A DNA stretch of 64,000 bases from a virus. Numbering within the stretch: the stretch's first letter is position 1; each line of letters starts with the position of its first letter. The DNA is taken from positions 51,973 through 115,972 of IMG/VR virus record IMGVR_UViG_3300028392_000038, one strand, 5' to 3'. Under the pieces are notes generated by a model that saw nothing but the letters and a program-made list of their open reading frames with translations, was not told the DNA's origin and did not search any database. A program made the translations under genes and the position numbers. Below are positions 1 to 8,267 of the stretch, one piece after another.

Positions 1-2
1 AT

Positions 3-227
3 ATAGATAAGGTTAAACCGTATCAAAGGTTACAAGCGGTTTTATCAGATGGTAAATTTTCAAAAGATTTAAAACTAACTGATAGAGGATTATCTATAAT
101 AGATGATATATTAGATGGAGGTATAGAAAAAGAAACCTTTTGGATTAAAATTAAAAGCTTTTTTTTGAAAATAGACTCTAAGATATTTGTCAAACAAAAA
201 ATAGTTAATAATTTTCAAAAAAGATGA
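3..227 (+). CDS. C-terminal end of an unidentified protein (partial)
   Basis: An open frame enters from the left edge and stops with TGA at 225-227, giving 74 residues that start IDKVKPYQRL and end NNFQKR. The visible part is basic, with a segment LTDRGLSIIDDILDGG. The start lies outside the window and I do not recognise the family. Confidence 0.5.
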   Translation: MDKVKPYQRLQAVLSDGKFSKDLKLTDRGLSIIDDILDGGIEKETFWIKIKSFFLKIDSKIFVKQKIVNNFQKR

Positions 228-247
228 GTAAATTCAAAAAAACAAAC

Positions 248-835
248 TCAAATGTCATAAACACCATTAAATTGGTGAAAATCTTCAAATCCATTAAGAG
301 AATCTCTGTGTCTTTGCCAATTTTCCCACATATTTAGTATAGGAGGTTTGGGTGGTAAATACTCACTCATTTGTCTTATTCTTTGATAATACATCATATC
401 TACATCTTTGAAAATATTATTCATTCTTTCCAAGGCAAATTTATTAGCGTCTTTTTCTAACTCAATATAAGATTTGAAAAATTCTTCTTTATCTTTTCTA
501 AATATTTCAGCATGAACATCATGACCTTCTCTTCTATATTGCATAACATGACCCATTTCATGAAATATTAAAAATATAACCATTGGGAATGTTTGTTCTG
601 TTAAGAACTGACTATTCACTACAACCGATTCATCTTTAAAATAATATCCAAAGAAATTTCTATTTAATTGTCTAAATTCAATTTTTACATCAGGATATTT
701 AGAAAGTTCCTCCAAGAAAGAAGGAATAAGTGTAGGGTATTTATTGGATATCCTATTTAAATAGACTTCTAACTCTTGTGGTATTTGATTATTATTCTCA
801 TTTTCAAAGATTTTATATCTTTTTAAGTATTTCAT
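248..835 (-). CDS. Tagged HExxH metalloprotease-like protein
   Basis: The 195-residue protein begins MKYLKRYKIFE, one of the recurrent T4-CTS-like N-terminal tags, with IFE as a possible prohead-protease site. Near residue 93 it carries HEMGH, the zinc-binding HExxH signature, preceded by a hydrophobic helix (VIFLIF), as in zincin-type peptidases. An acidic third ligand could lie in ELEKDANKFA. It is the last gene of a minus-strand group after 877-1584 and 1574-1870. Catalytic activity is inferred from the motif only. The tag suggests it may be packaged in the capsid and injected. Confidence 0.6.
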   Translation of the reverse strand: MKYLKRYKIFENENNNQIPQELEVYLNRISNKYPTLIPSFLEELSKYPDVKIEFRQLNRNFFGYYFKDESVVVNSQFLTEQTFPMVIFLIFHEMGHVMQYRREGHDVHAEIFRKDKEEFFKSYIELEKDANKFALERMNNIFKDVDMMYYQRIRQMSEYLPPKPPILNMWENWQRHRDSLNGFEDFHQFNGVYDI

Positions 836-876
836 ATTAGTATTAATATTTAGAATATATCATGATGTTACATGTT

Positions 877-1584
877 TTAAGAAATCCAGATAAAATGATC
901 ATTTGATTCTTTTTCAAATTTATAATCACCTAAACAATCAGTTATTGTTTTAATTAGTTTTTCTTCAGTAAAAATATCAGACAATTTAGATTCAAATATA
1001 TCTTTATCTATTAATCTGGACAATTCAATAGAAATATCAGTAACTATTTCAAATTTACTTTTAGATATTTCATCATAAAGATGATCAAACATATTGTATT
1101 TAATTACATTTATTTCTTCTAAAGAATAAATTATAACATTACAATCTTGTTTTTCCCAATCAGAAATTTTGAATATGTGTTTATCAGAATCAACTGAATC
1201 AATATGACCTAAATTAGTATCAAAATAATCAGCCAAAACTTTTTCCATTTTTTGAGTTGATTTTTCAATTCCCTTATATAAACATTCTTTCATAGAATGA
1301 ATTTTGAATTCACTTGATTCAAATACTTTAAAAGATTCAAAAGTAATAACTCCATCTTTTTCCATAGCCTCTCTATCATCTAAAATATCTTTTAGAATTA
1401 CATCAGCTCTTTTAATATCTTTCATCTTGTTCTTTTCTAAAAATCTACTAAATCTTTCAGAACCAGGTTGTAAATATCTTTTAAGATTTGATGGTCTTAT
1501 TTTATGTTGTTCAGTATACTCATCAAGTAATCCATTTATTATTTGATAATACTTATTAACATCTTCTCTATTATTAATCGACAT
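877..1584 (-). CDS. Hypothetical protein, 235 aa
   Basis: A mostly helical, charged protein with no family I recognise. Its ATG overlaps the end of the upstream zinc-ribbon gene by about 11 nt, so the two are probably translationally coupled. It has no signal peptide, membrane segment or N-terminal tag. Confidence 0.6.
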   Translation of the reverse strand: MSINNREDVNKYYQIINGLLDEYTEQHKIRPSNLKRYLQPGSERFSRFLEKNKMKDIKRADVILKDILDDREAMEKDGVITFESFKVFESSEFKIHSMKECLYKGIEKSTQKMEKVLADYFDTNLGHIDSVDSDKHIFKISDWEKQDCNVIIYSLEEINVIKYNMFDHLYDEISKSKFEIVTDISIELSRLIDKDIFESKLSDIFTEEKLIKTITDCLGDYKFEKESNDHFIWIS

Positions 1585-1870
1585 CTTGATTGTTATCTTT
1601 TTTCAAATCAAATAAGCTAACAGCTTCTTGATCCTCTTTTCTATCTTCTATATTAATACCTCTAACTTCAGCAATTTCATACCATTCATCTTCAGGTAAT
1701 TCTTCAATTTCAGTTGAACCACATTTACAAGATTTAGATTCTTTGTTAAATTCTTTCCAAATATTATCACACTCATCACATGAATAGTAACTAGTTAAAA
1801 AGTTTTTAGTAGTAACTGGAACCGTCTGTGAAAAGTCAAATGTTTCAAATTTTTTCAAATGTTTCATCAT
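1574..1870 (-). CDS. Tagged small zinc-ribbon protein
   Basis: The protein has 98 residues and starts MMKHLKKFETFDF. Two ATG codons are adjacent, and the second matches the tag family better. The middle carries CDEC and, about 18 residues on, CKCGS, a four-cysteine zinc-ribbon pattern. The C-terminus is acidic. It heads a three-gene minus-strand operon with a short AT-rich leader. The function is unknown, and the zinc ribbon could bind nucleic acid or protein. Confidence 0.6.
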   Translation of the reverse strand: MMKHLKKFETFDFSQTVPVTTKNFLTSYYSCDECDNIWKEFNKESKSCKCGSTEIEELPEDEWYEIAEVRGINIEDRKEDQEAVSLFDLKKDNNQDVD

Positions 1871-2006
1871 TGTGAATATTATGTTTCATCTATATATTAA
1901 ATAATTTTTACTCTTTTTATTAAAAAACATTGGAAATTTTAAAACAAAGACATATATTTTTTATATATAATACTCAAATACAAAAAAAACAAAAAATAAA
2001 ATACCT

Positions 2007-2195
2007 ATGAAAAAAATCGCAATCGTATTATTCGCAGTAATCTCTTTAACATCTTGTGGTGGTGGAGAAGCTAAATGTGAAGGTAGTAACTGTGACTCAA
2101 CAGCAGTTGTAGCACCAGTAGCTGACTCTTTAGCTCCAGTAGCAGATACATTAGCAGTGGATACTACAGCAGTAGTTACTCCAACTGTTAAGTAA
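2007..2195 (+). CDS. Small secreted lipoprotein
   Basis: The 62-residue protein has a basic N-terminus, a hydrophobic core (IAIVLFAVISL) and a lipobox LTSC at about residues 14-17, followed by GGGE. The mature part is low-complexity, rich in Ala, Val, Pro, Thr and Asp (repeats of APVADSL and VDTTAVV). It is likely exported and lipidated, possibly reaching the outer membrane. It is a single-gene unit with an AT-rich TTTTTATATATAA promoter-like stretch upstream and a terminator downstream. The role is unknown. Superinfection exclusion is one possibility. Confidence 0.7.
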   Translation: MKKIAIVLFAVISLTSCGGGEAKCEGSNCDSTAVVAPVADSLAPVADTLAVDTTAVVTPTVK

Positions 2196-2221
2196 TTATT
2201 AACTACTTCCGAATGAAACTA

Positions 2222-2250
2222 AAAGAGAGAATTAAATTCTCTCTTTTTTA
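2222..2250 (+). terminator. Intrinsic terminator after the lipoprotein gene
   Basis: AGAGAGAAT pairs with ATTCTCTCT across a short loop and is followed by a T run. Confidence 0.75.
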
Positions 2251-2287
2251 TTTTTAAACTTATTCAAGTAAATTATAAATAATTAAT

Positions 2288-3013
2288 ATGAGAATTGAAT
2301 GCCAAGATAATTTAATATTTATGAAATCAATAGAAGATAATTCTATTGATGTTATTTATTGTGATATTCTATACGGAACCGGTAGAAAATTTTCAGACTA
2401 CCAAGATTTAAAACCAATCAAATCAGATATTGAAGAACACTATATACCTCGTATAAAAGAAATGCACCGTGTTCTAAAAGAAACAGGAACTATTTATCTT
2501 CAAATGGATACTAAAATAAATCATTGGATCCGTTGTATTATGGATGATATCTTTGGATATGAAATGATGAGAAATGAAATTATTTGGTTTTATAATACCG
2601 CACCAAGAAAGAAAATGGACTTTGGAAAAAGACATGATATAATTCTAAGATATACAAAATCAGATAATTATAAATTTAATCCACCAAGAGAACCTTATTC
2701 ACTATCAGCTCCAAGAGGATATGAAAAAGAAAAATACTACCATCCAGAAGGTAAAGTTATTGGTGATGTTTGGCAAATGAATATATTAGGTCAAAATGAT
2801 AAGAAAGAAAGAGTAGGGTATGATACTCAAAAACCTAAACAACTTATAGAAAGAATTATAACTTCATCTTCTGATGAAGGAGATACAATTGCTGATTTCT
2901 ACTTAGGAAGTGGAACAACAGCTTTAGTTGCTAAAGAATTAAATAGAGATTTTATTGGATGTGATATAAATCCAAAGGCAATTGAACTCACTAATCAAAG
3001 ATTAAATAAATAG
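2288..3013 (+). CDS. DNA adenine/cytosine-N4 methyltransferase (beta-class)
   Basis: The 241-residue protein matches the N6/N4 DNA methyltransferase family. The catalytic motif IV reads DILY near residue 25 (usual form DPPY), in the context IYCDILYGTGR. The AdoMet-binding motif I, FYLGSGTT, lies near residue 205, followed by FIGCDINPKA. Motif IV before motif I fits the beta class. It probably modifies phage DNA against host restriction. The Pro-Pro to Ile-Leu change in motif IV is unusual. The target site cannot be deduced. Confidence 0.8.
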   Translation: MRIECQDNLIFMKSIEDNSIDVIYCDILYGTGRKFSDYQDLKPIKSDIEEHYIPRIKEMHRVLKETGTIYLQMDTKINHWIRCIMDDIFGYEMMRNEIIWFYNTAPRKKMDFGKRHDIILRYTKSDNYKFNPPREPYSLSAPRGYEKEKYYHPEGKVIGDVWQMNILGQNDKKERVGYDTQKPKQLIERIITSSSDEGDTIADFYLGSGTTALVAKELNRDFIGCDINPKAIELTNQRLNK

Positions 3014-3043
3014 ATTCTTCAATTTTATATATAGATTATATAC

Positions 3044-3055
3044 TTTAATATATAA
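3044..3055 (+). promoter_or_regulatory. AT-rich promoter-like box (TTTAATATATAA)
   Basis: One of several TTTAATATATA boxes that sit 5-20 nt before start codons in this window. Here it precedes the ATG at 3059. The placement is reminiscent of T4 late promoters (TATAAATA), but the role is inferred only from recurrence. Confidence 0.4.
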
Positions 3056-3058
3056 TTT

Positions 3059-3961
3059 ATGAACTTAAAGCAAACAAGAGATTACTATAATAATAAACCC
3101 GTTGAATATGTGGTGAGAGAACATTATGAGTTAATTGAAGATAATGAGTATATTCCAAGATTTTCACTTAAAAATGTTAAAGACATCGCTGATATTCCTA
3201 TCAATGAGCCTATTAAATATACTGAAGAAGTTATAAAGAAGTGTATTAAGTATGGTATGGTTATATTAATAAACTATAAAGGTGAAAAAGATTCTCATTT
3301 TGCAGGACATGAAAGGGTTGTTTACCCTATGGTTCTTGGTAAATCAACACAAGGTAAAGTTCTTTTAAGAGGGTGGCACTTAAATGGTTGGTCTGTTTCA
3401 AATAAAAGACATATTAATAAAATCTGGCGTTTATTCAGAGCTGATAGAATTCTATCTGTTACTTTCACTGGTTCTTTTTACCGTTTACCTCCAGCTGGTT
3501 ATAATATGAATGACAAAGGAATGAGAGGTGGTATTATAGTAAAAGCTGACTTTGCTCAAATTAGAAAGAATCAACAAGATTTAGTTAATAAGAATAAAAT
3601 TCAAAATAGAGAAGAGGTTACTCTTGGAGATGAACAAAGAAAATTCATAACTATTAGAGTAAAAGAAACTGATACTAAATTAGATTTAATAAAACCATTT
3701 GAAAATGCTTATATCAATAATTCTAAAGATATGGCAAATGTTAGATTATCATTTCTTAAAAGTGTTTATGGAAATAAATATGTCGCTATATTAGGAGCAC
3801 TTGGTCAACCAGGTAATACTGTTAAAATATTAACAGATAAAGGTTCTCAATTAGGAGTTTATAAAGTATTAGATTCTATTACAGGTGAGGTACTAAAAAG
3901 CATTAAAAATGTAAAAGGAAACACTATTTATGATCTTTATCTGTTTGATAAAAAAGTTTAA
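3059..3961 (+). CDS. Hypothetical protein with WYL-like region
   Basis: The protein has 300 residues. The region around residues 75-145 (GHERVVYPMVLG, VLLRGWHLNGWSV, IWRLFRADRILSV) is reminiscent of WYL ligand-binding domains, with a conserved Arg, a short beta-barrel and the rlfr-drI ending. I cannot confirm the assignment. There is no clear DNA-binding domain, and the C-terminal 120 residues are unassigned. It sits between the methyltransferase and PPK2 on the same strand. Confidence 0.55.
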   Translation: MNLKQTRDYYNNKPVEYVVREHYELIEDNEYIPRFSLKNVKDIADIPINEPIKYTEEVIKKCIKYGMVILINYKGEKDSHFAGHERVVYPMVLGKSTQGKVLLRGWHLNGWSVSNKRHINKIWRLFRADRILSVTFTGSFYRLPPAGYNMNDKGMRGGIIVKADFAQIRKNQQDLVNKNKIQNREEVTLGDEQRKFITIRVKETDTKLDLIKPFENAYINNSKDMANVRLSFLKSVYGNKYVAILGALGQPGNTVKILTDKGSQLGVYKVLDSITGEVLKSIKNVKGNTIYDLYLFDKKV

Positions 3962-3983
3962 AAATAGAATTAATATATAGTTT

Positions 3984-5138
3984 ATGATACAGAATTTTAA
4001 TAATTTCATTAATGAGGAATTAAGAATAGATAAGTTAGATGATAAATCGCTTAATCAATTAAAGTTAAATTTAATGGATAGGTTATCAGAATATAGAACT
4101 TACATTCTTAATAACATAATTTATAATATGGCTACTAATAAAGTAGAGTATAAAGAATTTGAAAACATAGATATTGCAACTATATTAAGAGAACTTAATA
4201 ATGAATTCACAAATGAAGTTGTTCAAGATATGAACATAGAAACTTTTTTAAGAAAGTTAAATCAAATATTAGACCTTCAAAAAAGAAACACTAAAAGAAG
4301 AATAAGAGAAGAGTTTGATGAATATTATAATTCAATTGAACAAAGAGTTTCTAAAATATCTAGAGGTGAAGATGAAGAACATTTTGATGCGGTTGAAGGT
4401 GAAGACTCTTTAATAACTAGAAAACAATATGAAACTGAGAAGTTTGGACTACAAGTTGAATTGTTAAAATTACAAGAATGGGTAGTTAAAAATAAGAAAA
4501 AAGTGGCTATTGTATTTGAAGGAAGAGATGCTGCTGGTAAAGGATCTACTATTAAAAGATTTACAGAATACCTAAATCCAAGAGGATTTAAGATTGTAGC
4601 ACTTGGATTACCAACTGATGAAGAAAAGAAAAATTGGTTTGCGAGATATGAAAAATATATGCCTCAACCAGGTGAAATAGTTTTCTTTGACCGTTCTTGG
4701 CACAATCGATCAATTGTTGAGCCAGCGATGGGTTATTGTTCAGAAGAACAATATATTGACTTCATGAATAATGTAAATAAATGGGAGGATCACTTAGTGA
4801 AAGATGAAGATATTATCTTAATTAAGTTTTGGTTCTCTATCACTAAAGAAAAACAAGAGTTAAGATTTGATTTAAGAAAATCAAACCCATTAAAATATTG
4901 GAAGTTTTCTCCAAATGATGCTAAAGTAATTGATAAATGGGATATTATTGGTAAATATAAAAACCAAATGTTTAGTAAAAATTCAACACCTTTGTGTCCG
5001 TGGGTAATTATAAATAGTAACGATAAAAAGATAGGTAGATTAAATGCCATCAGATATGTACTGAGTGTTATTCCATATGATGGAAGAGATGAAAAATCTT
5101 GTGAATATTACCCAGAAGTTGTAAATATTTTAAAATAA
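3984..5138 (+). CDS. ppk2: Polyphosphate kinase 2 (PPK2) with tagged N-terminal extension
   Basis: The C-terminal ~240 of 384 residues match PPK2, which moves phosphate between polyphosphate and nucleoside di- or triphosphates. The Walker A loop is EGRDAAGKGS (~178-187), the Walker B/lid region is FFDRSWHNRSIVEPAMG (~233), and the late motifs LKYWKFSPNDAKVIDKW and PWVIINSNDKKIGRLNAIR are present. The ~140-residue N-terminal extension is phage-specific and starts MIQNFNNFINEE, a CTS-like tag with INE as a possible cleavage site. If packaged, it could make NTPs from host polyphosphate on entry. The stop overlaps the next ATG by 1 nt. Confidence 0.88.
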   Translation: MIQNFNNFINEELRIDKLDDKSLNQLKLNLMDRLSEYRTYILNNIIYNMATNKVEYKEFENIDIATILRELNNEFTNEVVQDMNIETFLRKLNQILDLQKRNTKRRIREEFDEYYNSIEQRVSKISRGEDEEHFDAVEGEDSLITRKQYETEKFGLQVELLKLQEWVVKNKKKVAIVFEGRDAAGKGSTIKRFTEYLNPRGFKIVALGLPTDEEKKNWFARYEKYMPQPGEIVFFDRSWHNRSIVEPAMGYCSEEQYIDFMNNVNKWEDHLVKDEDIILIKFWFSITKEKQELRFDLRKSNPLKYWKFSPNDAKVIDKWDIIGKYKNQMFSKNSTPLCPWVIINSNDKKIGRLNAIRYVLSVIPYDGRDEKSCEYYPEVVNILK

Positions 5139-6046
5139 TGGATAAAAGAATATTATCATTTGATAAGTTCAAATTACATTGTAACGACATATTTAATAAT
5201 AAATATGATTATACTAAATCAGAGTATCTAGGGATGAAACACCCTATAGAAATAATATGTCCTATACATGGAGAGTTCACACAAAAGGCACATAGTCACT
5301 ATTTGGGACATCACTGTTTTAAATGCTCAGGTAATAAAAAGTTAAAAAATGAGGAAATAATAGAACAATTTGTTAAAAAACATGGAGGTAGATATGACTA
5401 CTCAAAAGTAAATTATGTAAATAATAAAACGAGAGTTGAAATAGTATGTAAAATACACGGATCTTTCTACCAATCACCATATGAACATAAAAATGGACAA
5501 GGTTGTCCAAATTGTATTAAAAATAGGAAATTAGATAATAACATGTTTATAGAATTGGCTAATGATGTACACGATTTTAAATATAAATATAGTGATGATT
5601 ATTTTAATAGTAAAACAAAGGTAAATATTATCTGTTCAAAACATGGTGAATTTAAGATGACGCCAAATCATCACATAAGGGGACAAGGTTGTCCAAATTG
5701 CAAAAGTTCATTAGGTGAACTACTGGTTAGAAAATATTTAACTGATAATAAGATTAATTATGAAAGACAGAAGCTCTTTAAAGATTTGGTTAATAGTAAT
5801 AAAAGACATTTATTTTTTGACTTCTATTTAACAGATCATAATATCTGTATAGAATATGATGGTATACAACACTTTCAACCAGTTGTCGCATTTGGTGGTC
5901 AAAATTCATTTAATAAAATTTTAAAAAATAATGAAATAAAAAATAAATATTGTCTAATTAATAATATAAAGCTAATAAGGATACCATATTTTAAAATAAA
6001 GGAGATTAAAAATATTCTAGATATAGAAATTAATATAAAAAATTAA
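5138..6046 (+). CDS. Homing endonuclease: zinc-ribbon repeats plus Vsr/EDxHD-like nuclease
   Basis: The N-terminal ~190 residues hold three repeats of about 65 aa, each with YDYSxxxY, a CxxHGxF half-site and a GxGCPNC half-site, as in DUF723-type zinc repeats of mobile endonucleases. The C-terminal ~100 residues hold FFDFYLTDHNICIEYDGIQH followed by FGG, the acidic core of Vsr-like (EDxHD) homing nucleases. It is a free-standing endonuclease gene that overlaps the ppk2 stop codon by 1 nt. Paralogues lie at 22070 and 31081. Confidence 0.8.
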   Translation: MDKRILSFDKFKLHCNDIFNNKYDYTKSEYLGMKHPIEIICPIHGEFTQKAHSHYLGHHCFKCSGNKKLKNEEIIEQFVKKHGGRYDYSKVNYVNNKTRVEIVCKIHGSFYQSPYEHKNGQGCPNCIKNRKLDNNMFIELANDVHDFKYKYSDDYFNSKTKVNIICSKHGEFKMTPNHHIRGQGCPNCKSSLGELLVRKYLTDNKINYERQKLFKDLVNSNKRHLFFDFYLTDHNICIEYDGIQHFQPVVAFGGQNSFNKILKNNEIKNKYCLINNIKLIRIPYFKIKEIKNILDIEINIKN

Positions 6047-6095
6047 TATATAATAAAATAAAGGTTATTAACCTAGAAAAAATAAATATAATAAA

Positions 6096-6680
6096 ATGAG
6101 TATTAAATCATTCGATTCATTTAATGAAAAAAAATGGATACAAGACGCGATTAAAAATCCAGGAGCATTGAAAAAGTCAATGGGTAAAGGTGAAGATGAG
6201 AAACTTACTAAAGCTGAAATAGAATCTGAGTTAAAAGAACTTAAAGCTAAAGATAAAGATCCTAAAAAACCAGGAGCTCAATTAGGTAAAAAAGATGCTA
6301 CTAAAAAAAGAAGATTAGAGTTAGCTAAAACCTTAAGATCATTCAAAGAACACCAAGAAACAGATAATTATATGTTCTTTGGTAATTTAGAAACTATGAA
6401 AAGATTAGTTGATGAGTTATTAGAAATGGATCATTCACAAATTGACTCTATCTTAAATGAACATGATTGGGCATCTGACCATATTTCAGTAGCTACTGAA
6501 AACCTAGAACAAGTATTTGATTTCTTAGCAGGACATAATTTACCAGATGGTGAAATGGAACATGAAATGGAAGAACATGAAGAAGAACACCACGAAGAAG
6601 AACACCACGAAGAAGAGGAAGAACACGAAGAGGAAGAAGAAAATGGTGGTTTAATGAAATTCGGAGAATTCGGATCTTAA
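6096..6680 (+). CDS. Tagged acidic protein, possible prohead core component
   Basis: The 194-residue protein starts MSIKSFDSFNEKKW, a tag-like N-terminus. The first half is Lys-rich. The C-terminal 50 residues are a run of Glu and His (repeated EEHHEE) ending GLMKFGEFGS. The composition recalls acidic prohead core proteins of T4-like phages (gp67 type), but this is inference from composition and tag only. The Glu/His tail could bind metal. Confidence 0.6.
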   Translation: MSIKSFDSFNEKKWIQDAIKNPGALKKSMGKGEDEKLTKAEIESELKELKAKDKDPKKPGAQLGKKDATKKRRLELAKTLRSFKEHQETDNYMFFGNLETMKRLVDELLEMDHSQIDSILNEHDWASDHISVATENLEQVFDFLAGHNLPDGEMEHEMEEHEEEHHEEEHHEEEEEHEEEEENGGLMKFGEFGS

Positions 6681-6699
6681 AAAAAAATAAATAAAACAA

Positions 6700-7287
6700 A
6701 TGTCATACACAAGAGAACAAATACAATCTGCTATTTTAGCAAAAGGATATCTTTGGTTTGAAGATGATTCAAAGGGTCCAAACATTGTTGGGGTCAGAAA
6801 CTCAGCAACTGGTCAAGTGGTAACAAACGCATTTGATGATACTTTAACAATATCTTATAAAGAAAATGGTGAATGGAAATTTAATTCTTGGCCAGCAACT
6901 ACTGACCCTGGTAAAAAAGGTGTTTTAGAATACCACAATGCTGCTGGTGTTGCTAGATTAGTTGAAGGTCAATATATCGGATCACATGGAATTGGATTAC
7001 ACCAAGGAAAATATGAAGCTCTTAGACAAGCAAAAAATGTTAAAGTTTATAGAGATGCTAATAAGGACTTAACTTATAATGAGGATAAAACACAAGAAGG
7101 TGTTTTTGGTATTAATATTCATAAGGCTGGAGCTGATTCTACCTATGTAGAAAACTGGTCAGAAGGATGTCAAGTATTCAAAAAATCTGCCGACTTTGAT
7201 GCGTTTATGATTATATGTAATAAGTTCAAATCTAAAAATGGTAACTCATTTACTTATACTTTAATTGAATCATCTGATATAAAATAA
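6700..7287 (+). CDS. L,D-transpeptidase (YkuD)-like enzyme
   Basis: The 195-residue protein has a late motif block INIHKAG...ENWSEGCQVF, similar to the HxxG...S(x)GC(x)R core of YkuD-type peptidoglycan transpeptidases/hydrolases, with Cys near residue 160 as the likely nucleophile. It is clearly paralogous to the C-terminal ~220 residues of the baseplate protein at 33314-34918 (shared GVR, VKVYRDAN/QKFYRDAN, NWSEGCQV, GNKFTYTLI). It probably acts on peptidoglycan. It has no signal peptide or tag. Confidence 0.55.
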   Translation: MSYTREQIQSAILAKGYLWFEDDSKGPNIVGVRNSATGQVVTNAFDDTLTISYKENGEWKFNSWPATTDPGKKGVLEYHNAAGVARLVEGQYIGSHGIGLHQGKYEALRQAKNVKVYRDANKDLTYNEDKTQEGVFGINIHKAGADSTYVENWSEGCQVFKKSADFDAFMIICNKFKSKNGNSFTYTLIESSDIK

Positions 7288-7305
7288 TTAAAACATAATA
7301 AAAAA

Positions 7306-7330
7306 GACCTCTCATTTGGGAGGTTTTTTG
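7306..7330 (+). terminator. Intrinsic terminator
   Basis: GACCTC...GAGGTTTTTT hairpin followed by a T run, 20 nt after the transpeptidase-like gene. Confidence 0.7.
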
Positions 7331-7375
7331 TTTTTAAATAACTAAACAAAAGTTGATATTTAAGATACAAAATAA

Positions 7376-7786
7376 ATGGAAGAGCTGGATAGATTTTTAC
7401 ATTTCTTATTAGAGAATATAGATGATAGAAGAGTGCATATTTCTAAGAAAGTAAAATATGGGTTCCAACATTTCTATCTAACATTTAATATAGACCAGGT
7501 AGATAAAGATGGACAAAAGTTGTATCACAATAACATACTATCTATTACAATAGATAACAGAAATAATTGTATTGATATAGATTCAGAGATAAATGGTAAG
7601 TCTATTGTTATAGAAGATGAAGAGTTTGTTAGAAGGTGGTCTACTATCTTAGATGAATTTTTAAGTAGAGAGATTACTCAAAAGATATCTGGTATTATAG
7701 ATATAACTCTAAGCTCTTGTGAGAATAAGAATTTACACAGAGATTATAAAATGAAAAAAATATTTAAAGACGATGAATCTATATAA
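7376..7786 (+). CDS. Hypothetical protein with C-terminal RDYKMKKIF tail
   Basis: The 136-residue alpha/beta protein is not a family I recognise. Near the C-terminus, HRDYKMKKIFKDDESI resembles the R(D/N)xK(I/L)xx(I/L)(L/F) tail shared by about a dozen small proteins here. It overlaps the next gene by 14 nt. Confidence 0.6.
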   Translation: MEELDRFLHFLLENIDDRRVHISKKVKYGFQHFYLTFNIDQVDKDGQKLYHNNILSITIDNRNNCIDIDSEINGKSIVIEDEEFVRRWSTILDEFLSREITQKISGIIDITLSSCENKNLHRDYKMKKIFKDDESI

Positions 7787-8267
7787 TCAAGAAGAAGTAG
7801 ATAGAATTAATAAAGTTAAAGATACCAATGATAAATTAGAAGATTTCTTTAATGGAAAAAGAGGAGAGTGGAATAAAATTGTTGAACCACTTTTTAAAGT
7901 TCTCACTACCGATTTATCTAATCCTTCAAATTCTAAACACATATTAGAAGCTCAGTCTTTAGCTCTAACACATAGACAACAGATTAATGAACAGATTAAT
8001 TTCTTCTTAAATAAAAGAAGTAAGGAGACTACTAAGATTAAGAAATTAAGACAAGATAAGTTTGTATTTTATGCTACTGGATTTGGAATCAAAACAAACT
8101 TGGGTGAAAAAGGAATTCTTATTGACGGTCACTTAGCAGAAAATGATAGATCATTGGAACTAATAGAATCTTATATTGAATTCCTAAGAGATACTGTGAG
8201 AAATTTAGAAAGTTTATCTTATTCAATTAAGAATATGATTGAGTTATTGAATTACTTAGGTAAGTAA
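7773..8267 (+). CDS. Hypothetical helical protein, 164 aa
   Basis: The predicted protein is mostly helical, with heptad-like stretches toward the C-terminus (LIESYIEFLRDTVRNLESL). It overlaps 7376-7786 upstream and converges with 8252-9394, overlapping it by 16 nt. No family is recognised. Confidence 0.6.
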   Translation: MNLYNQEEVDRINKVKDTNDKLEDFFNGKRGEWNKIVEPLFKVLTTDLSNPSNSKHILEAQSLALTHRQQINEQINFFLNKRSKETTKIKKLRQDKFVFYATGFGIKTNLGEKGILIDGHLAENDRSLELIESYIEFLRDTVRNLESLSYSIKNMIELLNYLGK

